This document shows positions 24,659-31,873 of a stretch of 64,000 bases of DNA, piece by piece (the first letter of the stretch is position 1; each line of letters begins with the position of its first letter). Made by a program: the position numbers and the translations under genes. The notes beneath the pieces were generated by a model. That model was not told the DNA's origin. It saw nothing but the letters and a program-made list of their open reading frames with translations, and made no database searches. This stretch comes from RGIG5952 sp045627605 (lineage in GTDB: Bacteria > Verrucomicrobiota > Kiritimatiellia > RFP12 > JAAYLN01), in the NCBI GenBank assembly GCA_045627605.1, contig JAZQOA010000019.1, forward strand, positions 1 through 64,000, in the 5' to 3' direction.

Positions 24659-24933
24659 AGCACGCCGACGTGATAAAGAAGGTGCAGGTGTCGGAGAAGG
24701 GCACGCTGCTTGCCGAGGCCAACCAGTATGTCGTCGAGGTTGCGCCCGAGGCCAACAAAATCGAGATCCGCAGGGCTGTCGAGGCCACGTTTGGCGTCCA
24801 TGTCCTCGCGGTGAACACCCAGAACTACGCGGGCAAGAAGCGCATGCTCCGCAATCGCCAGGTCGTGCAGGCTTCGGACTGGAAGCGCGCGATTGTCACG
24901 CTTAAGGCCGGCGAGCGCATCGAGGCGGTCTAA
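24655..24933 (+). CDS. rplW: 50S ribosomal protein L23
   Basis: The 92-residue tunnel-exit protein, docking site for trigger factor and SRP, has 'YVVEVAPEANKIEIRRAVE' and 'VNTQNYAGKKRMLRN'. It overlaps rplD by 4 nt, implying translational coupling. Its length is normal for the family. Confidence 0.97.
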   Translation: MKHADVIKKVQVSEKGTLLAEANQYVVEVAPEANKIEIRRAVEATFGVHVLAVNTQNYAGKKRMLRNRQVVQASDWKRAIVTLKAGERIEAV

Positions 24934-24954
24934 CCGTCCGGGAGGCTACAGAAA

Positions 24955-25779
24955 ATGGGCTTGAAGAGTTACAAAGCAAGATCGGAGGGCTTGAGGTTCC
25001 GCGTTTCGCAGGACTTCAGCGAGCTCTCAAAGGTTCCTGCCGAGCGCGGCCTCACGGTCGCCAAGCGCAAGACCGCCGGCCGCAACAACCAGGGCCGCAT
25101 CACGACCCGCCACAAGGGCGGCGGTGTCAAGCGCCGCTACCGCATCATCGATTTCCGCCGCGACAAGGTTGGCATCCCCGCCCGCGTCGCCACGATCGAG
25201 TACGATCCAAACCGCACGGCGAACATCGCCCTTCTCAACTACCTTGACGGCGAGAAGCGCTACATCCTCGCCCCCGAAGGCCTCAAGGTCGGCCAGCTTC
25301 TGCTTTCCGGCCCCGATGCCGAGCCGAGCGTCGGCAATGCGCTCCCGCTCGCGAAGATCCCGCTGGGCATGTCCGTCCACGCGGTCGAGCTTACGCCTGG
25401 CAGCGGTGCCAAAATCGCCCGTAGCGCTGGCAACTCCTGCCAGATCCAGGCGAAGGACGGCGACTACGTCAGCCTCCGTCTTCCCTCCGGCGAAATCCGG
25501 CGCGTCCGCGCCAACTGCCTGGCCACCGTCGGCGCAGTCGGCAACGGCGAATGGGAAGGCGTCAAGTTCGGCAAGGCCGGGCGCAAGCGCCTGCTTGGCA
25601 TTCGCCCGACGGTCCGCGGTGTCGCGATGAACCCTGTCGACCACCCGATGGGCGGTGGCGAAGGCCGTACTTCGGGCGGTTCGCACCCGCGTTCGCCGTG
25701 GGGCAAGCTCGCCAAGGGCGGCAAGACCCGCAAGCCGCGCAAGGCTTCGAACAAGGTCATAGTGAAGCGGAGGAAGTAA
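24955..25779 (+). CDS. rplB: 50S ribosomal protein L2
   Basis: The 274-residue product is one of the most conserved 23S rRNA-binding proteins, needed for subunit association and peptidyl transfer. Key segments are 'GRNNQGRITTRHKGGGVKR' near residue 40 and 'MNPVDHPMGGGEGRTSGG', which carries the conserved histidine (E. coli His229). GGGAGG lies upstream of the ATG, and rpsS follows after 3 nt. Confidence 0.98.
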   Translation: MGLKSYKARSEGLRFRVSQDFSELSKVPAERGLTVAKRKTAGRNNQGRITTRHKGGGVKRRYRIIDFRRDKVGIPARVATIEYDPNRTANIALLNYLDGEKRYILAPEGLKVGQLLLSGPDAEPSVGNALPLAKIPLGMSVHAVELTPGSGAKIARSAGNSCQIQAKDGDYVSLRLPSGEIRRVRANCLATVGAVGNGEWEGVKFGKAGRKRLLGIRPTVRGVAMNPVDHPMGGGEGRTSGGSHPRSPWGKLAKGGKTRKPRKASNKVIVKRRK

Positions 25780-25782
25780 CAG

Positions 25783-26061
25783 ATGGGACGTTCAATCAAG
25801 AAGGGGCCTTACGTCGAGGCGAAGCTTCTCGCCAAGGCCGAGAAGATGAAGCAGCAGAGCCGTCCGCAGCCGATCAAGACCTGGTCGCGCCGCTCGATGA
25901 TCCTGCCGGAGTTCGTGGGGCTCACTTTCGCCGTCCACAACGGCAAGCAGCACGTCGCGGTTTTCGTCAACGAGAACATGGTCGGCCACAGGCTCGGGGA
26001 GTTCGCCCCCACCCGCCTCTTCAAGGCCCACGGCGCCACCACGGTCAAGGTAACCAAGTAA
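25783..26061 (+). CDS. rpsS: 30S ribosomal protein S19
   Basis: The 92-residue product has the start 'MGRSIKKGPYVE', the core 'WSRRSMILPEFVGLTFAVHN' and the C-terminal 'FAPTRLFKAHG'. It forms the S13-S19 complex of the 30S head. It is standard in length and position between rplB and rplV. Confidence 0.98.
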   Translation: MGRSIKKGPYVEAKLLAKAEKMKQQSRPQPIKTWSRRSMILPEFVGLTFAVHNGKQHVAVFVNENMVGHRLGEFAPTRLFKAHGATTVKVTK

Positions 26062-26077
26062 ATCCAGGTGAGCTGAC

Positions 26078-26419
26078 ATGGAAGTTTCCGCAATCACACG
26101 CAATGTGCGCCTTTCGGCCCAGAAGGGCCGTCCCCTGGCGCGCGAAGTACAGGGCAAGCCTGTTTCCGAGGCCCTGAACATCACGGCGTTCAGTCCGCTG
26201 AAGGCCGCGTTCCATCTCGAGAAGACGCTCAAGTCCGCCGTCGCCAACGCGGCCAACAACCATGGCCTCGACGTCGACACGCTTGTCGTCAAGCTCGCAG
26301 TTTTCGATGAGGGCACGCGCATGCGCCGTCACTGGCCCCGCGCCCGCGGCTCGGCAAGCCCGATCGCCCGTCGTCTGTGCCATGTCAAGGTCGTTCTGAC
26401 CGACAACGTCAACAAGTAA
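26078..26419 (+). CDS. rplV: 50S ribosomal protein L22
   Basis: The 113-residue product has 'NVRLSAQKGRPLAREVQGK', the family core 'VANAANNHGLDVDTL', and the tunnel-lining hairpin 'DEGTRMRRHWPRARGSASPI' whose tip influences macrolide binding and nascent-chain arrest. It is followed by rpsC with an unusual start codon 17 nt on. Confidence 0.97.
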   Translation: MEVSAITRNVRLSAQKGRPLAREVQGKPVSEALNITAFSPLKAAFHLEKTLKSAVANAANNHGLDVDTLVVKLAVFDEGTRMRRHWPRARGSASPIARRLCHVKVVLTDNVNK

Positions 26420-26436
26420 TCAGGAAGGAGCCTAAC

Positions 26437-27114
26437 TTGGGACAGAAAGTTAATCCTATCGGCTTCAGAATCGCCCTTGACAAGCAGTGGCGTTCAAGGT
26501 GGTTCAGCGACAAGAAGCATTTCGGTGAGCTTCTCGCAGAGGATCAGAAGATCCGTGAGGCCGTCACGAAGGAACTCAAGGCCGCGGCGATTGCCAAGGT
26601 CGAGATCGAGCGCTACGCCAACCGCGTGCGCGTCAACATCTACTCCGCCCGCGCCGGCGTCATCGTCGGCAAGAAGGGCGGCACCGACGTCGACAAGCTT
26701 TCGCAGTCGCTTGCGAAGATGACCGGCAAGCAGATCTACTTCGAGATCCACGAGGTCCGCGACGCCGATGTCAACGCCCAGCTTGTCGCGGAGAACATCG
26801 CCTCGCAGATCGAGCACCGCGTCGCCCTTCGCCGCGCCCTCAAGCGCGCCGAGAAGGTGGCCATGGACATGGGCATCGACGGCATCAAGGTGCGCTGCAG
26901 CGGTCGAATCAACAACGCAGAACTTTCGCGCGTCGAGTGGAGCAAGGAGGGCAAGGTCCCCCTGCACACGCTTCGCGCCGACATTGAGTACGGCTTCGCC
27001 GAGGCCAACACCACCGCCGGCAAAATCGGCGTAAAGGTTTGGATTTGCAAGCCCGAAGACTTCAAGCCGCGGATTTCGCAGGCCAGGAGGAGAAACCATG
27101 CCCCTAATGCCTAA
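26437..27114 (+). CDS. rpsC: 30S ribosomal protein S3 (TTG start)
   Basis: The 225-residue product has the canonical N-terminus 'MGQKVNPIGFRIALDKQW' encoded from a TTG at 26437. GGAAGGAG lies 6 nt upstream, and no ATG or GTG is available at the conserved position. A KH domain with 'GVIVGKKGGTDVDKL' (near 70-85) and the C-terminal domain form part of the mRNA entry site and helicase. It overlaps rplP by 17 nt. Confidence 0.96.
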   Translation: MGQKVNPIGFRIALDKQWRSRWFSDKKHFGELLAEDQKIREAVTKELKAAAIAKVEIERYANRVRVNIYSARAGVIVGKKGGTDVDKLSQSLAKMTGKQIYFEIHEVRDADVNAQLVAENIASQIEHRVALRRALKRAEKVAMDMGIDGIKVRCSGRINNAELSRVEWSKEGKVPLHTLRADIEYGFAEANTTAGKIGVKVWICKPEDFKPRISQARRRNHAPNA

Positions 27115-27511
27115 GCGGGTCAAGTACCGCAAACAGACCAAAGGCAACCGCAAGGGTTTCGCCACGTCGGGCGCCACGCTCGCGTACGGCGACTACGGCG
27201 TGAAGGCGCTGACCCGCGGTTGGATCAAGAGCACGCAGATCGAGGCCTGCCGTGTCGCCATGAACCGCTTCATGAAGCGCAAGGGCAAGCTTTGGGTCCG
27301 CATATTCCCCGACAAGCCCGTCACGAAGAAGCCGATTGGCGTCCGAATGGGCGGCGGCAAGGGCAACCCGGAGTTCTGGGTCTCGGTCGTCATCCCGGGC
27401 AAGGTTCTCTTTGAGATCGGCGGCGTCCCCGAGGCGACGGCGCGCGAGTGCCTCCGCCTGGCCGACACCAAGCTCGGCATCAAGACGCAGCTTGTGACCC
27501 GCGCACACTAA
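27098..27511 (+). CDS. rplP: 50S ribosomal protein L16
   Basis: The 137-residue product binds 23S rRNA near the A-site tRNA elbow. Segments are 'PKRVKYRKQTKGNRKGFA' and 'PDKPVTKKPIGVRMGGGKG', the latter containing the arginine loop that can be hydroxylated in other bacteria. I chose the first ATG (27098) because AGGAGG lies 7 nt upstream, giving three extra residues before the usual 'MPKR'. It overlaps rpsC. Confidence 0.97.
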   Translation: MPLMPKRVKYRKQTKGNRKGFATSGATLAYGDYGVKALTRGWIKSTQIEACRVAMNRFMKRKGKLWVRIFPDKPVTKKPIGVRMGGGKGNPEFWVSVVIPGKVLFEIGGVPEATARECLRLADTKLGIKTQLVTRAH

Positions 27512-27522
27512 GGGTGACTAAC

Positions 27523-27540
27523 GCGCCCCGCGAGGGGCGC
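27523..27540 (+). promoter_or_regulatory. GNRA-loop hairpin between rplP and rpmC
   Basis: GCGCCCC (27523-27529) pairs with GGGGCGC (27534-27540) around a GCGA tetraloop. It ends 11 nt before the rpmC ATG, next to its weak ribosome-binding site (CGGAGCC). No T-run follows, so it is not a terminator; it may tune rpmC translation or mRNA stability. Confidence 0.5.
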
Positions 27541-27551
27541 CGGAGCCAACA

Positions 27552-27746
27552 ATGAAAGCGAAAGAACTTAGAGAACTCGGCGCCGAGGAACTGGCGCAGA
27601 AGATTCGCGAGACCCGCCACGAGATTTCCTCGATGCGCATGAGGAAGCTCAGTGGGGTCTCCGTAGAGAACTACGGCAAGATCCGCAACATGAGGCGCGA
27701 TCTCGCCCGCATGCTGACGGTCGCAACCCAGCGGGGGATGAAGTAG
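27552..27746 (+). CDS. rpmC: 50S ribosomal protein L29
   Basis: The 64-residue helical protein next to the tunnel exit starts 'MKAKELRELGAEELAQKI' and contains the conserved 'NYGKIRNMRRDLARMLTV'. It is preceded by the hairpin at 27523-27540 and followed by rpsQ after 2 nt. Length and position are typical. Confidence 0.96.
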   Translation: MKAKELRELGAEELAQKIRETRHEISSMRMRKLSGVSVENYGKIRNMRRDLARMLTVATQRGMK

Positions 27747-27748
27747 CC

Positions 27749-28024
27749 ATGAGCGAAGAAGTCAAACAGGAGCGCGGCGTGCGCAAGACCCGCACCGGCG
27801 TTGTCATCAGCAAGAGCGGCGACAAGTCCGTCGTCGTCCGCGGCGAGAGCCGCCTTCCGCACCCGGTGTACGGCAAGGTCGTTCGCCGTTTCAAGAAGTA
27901 CCACTGCGACGACGCGAAGAACGCCTGCAAGGTTGGCGACACGGTCGAGATCGTCGAGTGCCGCCCGCTTTCGAAGACGAAGCGCTGGCGCGTCACGGCG
28001 ATCATCGCCGAGGCCAAGGAATAG
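27749..28024 (+). CDS. rpsQ: 30S ribosomal protein S17
   Basis: The 91-residue OB-fold primary binding protein of 16S rRNA has 'RKTRTGVVISKSGDKSVVV', 'RLPHPVYGKVVRRFKKYH' and 'GDTVEIVECRPLSKTKRWRV'. The acidic N-terminus is slightly extended. It is spaced 2 nt from rpmC and 12 nt from rplN. Confidence 0.97.
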   Translation: MSEEVKQERGVRKTRTGVVISKSGDKSVVVRGESRLPHPVYGKVVRRFKKYHCDDAKNACKVGDTVEIVECRPLSKTKRWRVTAIIAEAKE

Positions 28025-28036
28025 GAGACAGGGACA

Positions 28037-28402
28037 ATGATACGCGAAGAGTCTAACCTCGTGGTCGCGGACAACACCGGCGCGAAAATCGCCAAGTGCT
28101 TCCGCGTCATGGGCCAGCGCAAGGAGTTCGCCCACATCGGCGACGTGATCAAGGTCTCCATCCGCGAGGCCACGCCCACGGGCGCGGTCAAGAAGGGGCA
28201 GGTCTGCCTGGCGGTCATCATCCGCACGGCGGCGCCGATTCGCCGCAAGGACGGGTCAACGCTTTCCTTCGACCAGAACGCCTGCGTGATTGTCGATGCG
28301 AAGTTCAACCCGATTGGCACCCGTGTTTTCGGGCCGGTCGCCCGCGAACTCCGCGATTCCGTCTGCGCCAAGGTCGTCTCGATGGCGCCCGAAGTGGTCT
28401 AA
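28037..28402 (+). CDS. rplN: 50S ribosomal protein L14
   Basis: The 121-residue intersubunit-bridge protein starts 'MIREESNLVVADNTGAKI'. It has the signature 'VIIRTAAPIRRKDGSTLSF' and the C-terminal 'GTRVFGPVARELRD'. Its length is about that of the family (122). It is followed by rplX after 23 nt. Confidence 0.97.
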   Translation: MIREESNLVVADNTGAKIAKCFRVMGQRKEFAHIGDVIKVSIREATPTGAVKKGQVCLAVIIRTAAPIRRKDGSTLSFDQNACVIVDAKFNPIGTRVFGPVARELRDSVCAKVVSMAPEVV

Positions 28403-28425
28403 CACGGAAGAGGAGCTTTAGAACA

Positions 28426-28740
28426 ATGAGCATTGCACGAATCAAGACTGGCGACACCGTCGTTGTCATCTCCGGCGAGTATGCGGGCAAGACCGGCAAG
28501 GTCAAGTCCGTCAGCCCCGAGAAGGAGACCGCGGTTGTCGAAGGCATCAACAAGGTCAAGCGCGCCGTTCGCCGCTCGCAGGAGAACCCCAACGGGGGTT
28601 TTGTCGAGTTTGAGGCGCCGATCCGCCTCTGCAAGCTGATGCCCTACGACGAGGGCGCGAAGAAAGGCGTCCGCATTTCACGCGTCAAGGAGGGCGACAA
28701 GTTCGTCCGCAAGGCCAAGGGAACCGGCCGCGTATTCTGA
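28426..28740 (+). CDS. rplX: 50S ribosomal protein L24
   Basis: The 104-residue assembly-initiator protein has a KOW motif ('IKTGDTVVVISGEYAGKTGK', near residues 6-25) and 'EAPIRLCKLM'. I chose the ATG at 28426 (GAGGAG upstream); the frame is open further upstream only as an overlap of rplN. Confidence 0.96.
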   Translation: MSIARIKTGDTVVVISGEYAGKTGKVKSVSPEKETAVVEGINKVKRAVRRSQENPNGGFVEFEAPIRLCKLMPYDEGAKKGVRISRVKEGDKFVRKAKGTGRVF

Positions 28741-28753
28741 TTGAGAGGAACTT

Positions 28754-29299
28754 ATGTCCAGGTTGAAGGATAAATACACAACCGAAGTGGTGCCGAAGCT
28801 CGTCGAGAAGCTCGGCCTCCGCAACCCCATGCTCGTGCCGAAGGTCTCAAAGGTCGTCGTCAACATGGGTTTTGGCATCGTGGAGAAAGACGTCCAGAAG
28901 AAGCTCGTCGAAGAACTCGCCGCCATCACCGGCCAGCAGCCGCTGCTTTGCAAGGCGCGCAAGAGCGTGTCGAACTTCAAGTTGCGCGAAGGCATGGTCA
29001 TCGGCGCGAAGGTCACGCTCCGCGGCGAGAAGATGTACGAGTTCCTCGATCGCGTCTTCAACGTCACGCTTCCCCGTATCCGCGACTTCCGCGGCCTTCC
29101 CAACCGCGGCTTCGACGGTCGCGGCAACTACACGTTTGGCCTCAAGGACCAGACGACATTCCCGGAAATCGACGCCACGCAGATCCCGGCCGAAAAGGGC
29201 ATGGACATTTCGATCTGCACGACCGGCGACGACAAGTCGGCCCGTGAGCTTCTCACGCTCCTCGGCCTTCCCTTTGCCGGCAGGAACAAGAACAAGTAA
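28754..29299 (+). CDS. rplE: 50S ribosomal protein L5
   Basis: The 181-residue protein of the central protuberance binds 5S rRNA. Segments are 'MLVPKVSKVVVNMGFG', 'KARKSVSNFKLREGMVIGAK', and 'LPRIRDFRGLPNRGFDGRGN', the P-site tRNA contact loop. GAGAGGAAC precedes the ATG. It is standard in length and order. Confidence 0.98.
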   Translation: MSRLKDKYTTEVVPKLVEKLGLRNPMLVPKVSKVVVNMGFGIVEKDVQKKLVEELAAITGQQPLLCKARKSVSNFKLREGMVIGAKVTLRGEKMYEFLDRVFNVTLPRIRDFRGLPNRGFDGRGNYTFGLKDQTTFPEIDATQIPAEKGMDISICTTGDDKSARELLTLLGLPFAGRNKNK

Positions 29300-29310
29300 G
29301 GAGTCAACCT

Positions 29311-29496
29311 GTGGCTAAGACATGTTTGATTGTTAAGGCGTCCCGCAAGCCGAAGTTCAGCTCGCGCGGCTATACGCGCTGCTCCCGTTGCGGCAGGCCC
29401 CATTCCGTGATCCGCAAGTTCCAGCTTTGCCGTCTTTGCTTCCGCGAACTGGCGCTGTCCGGGCAGATTCCCGGTGTGACCAAGGCCAGCTGGTAG
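29311..29496 (+). CDS. rpsN: 30S ribosomal protein S14, zinc-binding (type Z)
   Basis: The 61-residue short form of S14 begins with GTG at 29311 (AAGGAG upstream). Two CxxC pairs, 'CSRC' near residue 24 and 'CRLC' near residue 40, bind one zinc ion. The C-terminus 'GQIPGVTKASW' is canonical. The short zinc form contrasts with the longer zinc-free S14 of E. coli. Confidence 0.97.
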   Translation: MAKTCLIVKASRKPKFSSRGYTRCSRCGRPHSVIRKFQLCRLCFRELALSGQIPGVTKASW

Positions 29497-29508
29497 GAGA
29501 CCCACGAA

Positions 29509-29901
29509 ATGAGTATGTCAGATCCAATCGCGGATATGCTCACCCGCATCCGCAACGCGCAGAAGGCGCGTCTTCCCGAGGTGTCGATTCCGACCTCCAA
29601 GATGAAGGCCGAGATTGCCCGCGTCCTCAAGGAGTACGGTTACATCTCCGATGTCGTCGCCGGCCCCGGCAAGCGCGAGTTCACCCTCTCGCTCCGCTAC
29701 GCCAAAGACGGCAACCCGGTGATCCGCGGCATCCGCCGCTGGAGCCGTCCCGGCCTCCGCCGCTATTGCGCGGTCGACGAGATCCCGTTGGTTCTCGGAG
29801 GCCTCGGCCACACCGTGATTTCCACCTCAAAGGGGATCATGAGCGGCCGCCAGGCGCGCAAGATCGGCGTTGGCGGCGAAATTCTCTGCAAGGTTTGGTA
29901 A
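29509..29901 (+). CDS. rpsH: 30S ribosomal protein S8
   Basis: The 130-residue product has 'DPIADMLTRIRNAQKAR' and the C-terminal RNA-binding segment 'VISTSKGIMSGRQARKIGVG'. It is a central-domain organiser and, in E. coli, the translational repressor of the spc operon. A repressor target here cannot be defined by eye. Confidence 0.97.
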   Translation: MSMSDPIADMLTRIRNAQKARLPEVSIPTSKMKAEIARVLKEYGYISDVVAGPGKREFTLSLRYAKDGNPVIRGIRRWSRPGLRRYCAVDEIPLVLGGLGHTVISTSKGIMSGRQARKIGVGGEILCKVW

Positions 29902-29912
29902 AGGATTAAGCC

Positions 29913-30452
29913 ATGTCGAAAATTGGAAAACAACCCGTGGCGATCCCCGCCGGCGTGACCGTTTCGGTCGATGGCGGCAAGATCACCGTCAAGGGCAAGC
30001 TCGGCGAGCTTAGCCGTACCATCCCGGCCGGGATTTCCGCCGAGGTCAAGGACGGCCACGTCATTTACACCCGCGCCGACGACAGCCGCATGAACAAGAG
30101 CCTCCACGGCCTCAGCCGTACGCTCTGCGCCAACATGATCGAGGGCGTCACCAAGGGCTATAAGAAGGAACTCTCCATCGAGGGCACCGGTTTCAAGGCC
30201 GTCCTCCAGGGCTCCAAGCTTCTTCTTTCGCTCGGTTTCGCCTCGCCGAAGGAATATGATGTCCCCGCCGGCATCAAGGCCACGGTTGGCAAGGACGGCG
30301 TCCTCGTCTCCGTGGAGGGCTGCGACAAGGAACTCGTCGGCCAGGCGGCCGCGCGCATCCGCAGCTACTATCCCGCCGAGCCCTACAAGGGCAAGGGCGT
30401 CAAGTACGTCGGCGAAGTCATCCGCCGCAAGCAGGGCAAGAAGATGGCCTAA
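29913..30452 (+). CDS. rplF: 50S ribosomal protein L6
   Basis: The 179-residue product has two repeated domains and the C-terminal signature 'PYKGKGVKYVGEVIRRKQGK', and starts 'MSKIGKQPVAIPAGVTVSV'. It binds near the sarcin-ricin loop and the factor-binding site. It is 11 nt after rpsH and 26 nt before rplR. Confidence 0.98.
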   Translation: MSKIGKQPVAIPAGVTVSVDGGKITVKGKLGELSRTIPAGISAEVKDGHVIYTRADDSRMNKSLHGLSRTLCANMIEGVTKGYKKELSIEGTGFKAVLQGSKLLLSLGFASPKEYDVPAGIKATVGKDGVLVSVEGCDKELVGQAAARIRSYYPAEPYKGKGVKYVGEVIRRKQGKKMA

Positions 30453-30478
30453 AGCGGCCTGAAAGGTGTTTTCAGAAT

Positions 30479-30841
30479 ATGAAGAATCGCATTGATCAGC
30501 GCAGGCTCCGCCACATGCGCCTCCGCCAGAAGGTGAAGGGCACGGCGGCTCGTCCCCGCATGTCGCTGTACTTCTCCAACCGCAACGTGACCGTGCAGTT
30601 CATCGACGACGACGCGGCGAAGACCCTCGCGGCCTTCTCTTCGGTCGGCGCCGACGCGAAGCTCAATGTCGCCTCCGCGGTTGAAGCCGGCAAGAAGGCC
30701 GCCGAGGCCGCCAAGGCCAAGGGCATCGAGACCGTCGTCGTCGACCGCGGCGGCTTCGCCTTCCATGGCCGTGTCAAGGCCCTTGTCGAGGCAGCCGTCG
30801 AGGCCGGCCTCAAGATCACCCAGAAAGAGGAGGCCAAGTAA
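30479..30841 (+). CDS. rplR: 50S ribosomal protein L18
   Basis: The 120-residue 5S rRNA-binding protein of the central protuberance has a basic N-terminus ('RRLRHMRLRQKVKGTAARPR') and 'VVDRGGFAFHGRVKALVEAA'. The AGGAGG near its 3' end serves as the ribosome-binding site of rpsE, which starts 3 nt after its stop. Confidence 0.97.
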   Translation: MKNRIDQRRLRHMRLRQKVKGTAARPRMSLYFSNRNVTVQFIDDDAAKTLAAFSSVGADAKLNVASAVEAGKKAAEAAKAKGIETVVVDRGGFAFHGRVKALVEAAVEAGLKITQKEEAK

Positions 30842-30844
30842 ACC

Positions 30845-31351
30845 ATGGCTATGGAACAAGGTGAGAGGCGCCGTCCGCGCCACGATGCCGCGCCCGCTAA
30901 CGAATTTGACGAGCGCGTCGTCTTCCTGAACCGCTGCGCCAAGACCGTCAAGGGTGGTCGCCGCATGTCGTTTTCCGCCGTCGTCGTCGTTGGCGACCGC
31001 GAGGGCAAGGTTGGCTTCGGCTTCGGCAAGGCCAACGAGGTCTCCGAGGCCATCCGCAAGGGTGGCGAGGCGGCCCGCCGCGACATGATGCCGGTCACGA
31101 TGAAGGGCCGCACGATTCCGCACGAGGTCTTTGGCTTCGCCGATGGCGGCCGCGTCCTCCTCAAGCCCGCGCCCGATGGCTCGGGCGTGATTTGCGGCGG
31201 CGGTATGCGCCCGGTCCTCGAGGCCGCGGGCGTCCGCGACGTCGTGGGCAAGTCGCTTGGCAGCAAGAACAAGCTCAACGTCGTCAAGGCGACCATCGAC
31301 GCCCTCCGCCAGCTTCGCTCGGCCGAGGCCCTCGCCGAGGCGCGCGCCTAA
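30845..31351 (+). CDS. rpsE: 30S ribosomal protein S5
   Basis: The 168-residue product has an N-terminal dsRBD-like domain ('RVVFLNRCAKTVKGGRRMSF', 'GKVGFGFGKANEVSEAIRKG') and a C-terminal domain ('VLEAAGVRDVVGKSLGSKN'). It contributes to decoding fidelity and the mRNA entry site. rpmD (L30), which usually follows, is absent: the next gene is rplO after 54 nt containing a hairpin. Confidence 0.97.
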   Translation: MAMEQGERRRPRHDAAPANEFDERVVFLNRCAKTVKGGRRMSFSAVVVVGDREGKVGFGFGKANEVSEAIRKGGEAARRDMMPVTMKGRTIPHEVFGFADGGRVLLKPAPDGSGVICGGGMRPVLEAAGVRDVVGKSLGSKNKLNVVKATIDALRQLRSAEALAEARA

Positions 31352-31367
31352 TTTCCAAACTCAAGGC

Positions 31368-31391
31368 GGGCGGGGCCAGGCGGCCCCGCCC
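31368..31391 (+). promoter_or_regulatory. GC-rich hairpin between rpsE and rplO
   Basis: GGGCGGGGCC (31368-31377) pairs with GGCCCCGCCC (31382-31391) around a 4-nt loop. AGGAG, the rplO ribosome-binding site, follows immediately. No T-run is present. It occupies the place where rpmD usually lies and may modulate rplO translation or processing of the transcript. Confidence 0.55.
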
Positions 31392-31405
31392 AGGAGATTG
31401 TCAAA

Positions 31406-31843
31406 ATGGATTTGCATAGCCTTACTAATGAACCGGGCGCCCGCCGCGCCGCCAAGCGCAGGGGCCGCGGTCGCGCATCGGGCCTCGGCAAGACTTCCGG
31501 CCGCGGCAACAAGGGCCAGTTCTCCCGCAAGGGCCACAAGTCGAAGCTCGGCTTTGAAGGCGGCCAGATGCCGCTTCTCCGCCGCATGCCCAAGCGCGGC
31601 TTCAAGAACCCGAACCGCTGCCCGTTCTTCGGCGTCAACGTTTCCGCCCTCGACAAGTTCGAGGCCGGCGCGGAAATCACGCCCTGCATGCTCGCTGAGG
31701 CTGGTCTTTTCGATGGATGCCGCGTGAAGATTCTCGGCTCCGGCGAAGTCAAGGCCGCCCACACGGTCAAGGCCCACGCCTTCTCCGAGTCCGCCAAGGC
31801 CAAGATCGAGGCCGCCGGCGGCAAGTGCGAAGTCATCGAATAA
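31406..31843 (+). CDS. rplO: 50S ribosomal protein L15
   Basis: The 145-residue product has the Gly/Lys-rich N-terminal extension 'GRGRASGLGKTSGRGNKGQ' and 'FEGGQMPLLRRMPKRGF' and a globular C-terminal domain ending in 'CEVIE'. It is a late assembly protein threading through 23S rRNA. It is followed by secY after 30 nt. Confidence 0.97.
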   Translation: MDLHSLTNEPGARRAAKRRGRGRASGLGKTSGRGNKGQFSRKGHKSKLGFEGGQMPLLRRMPKRGFKNPNRCPFFGVNVSALDKFEAGAEITPCMLAEAGLFDGCRVKILGSGEVKAAHTVKAHAFSESAKAKIEAAGGKCEVIE

Positions 31844-31873
31844 CCAAGAACCCGGAAACTGGGGAAGTCCATT

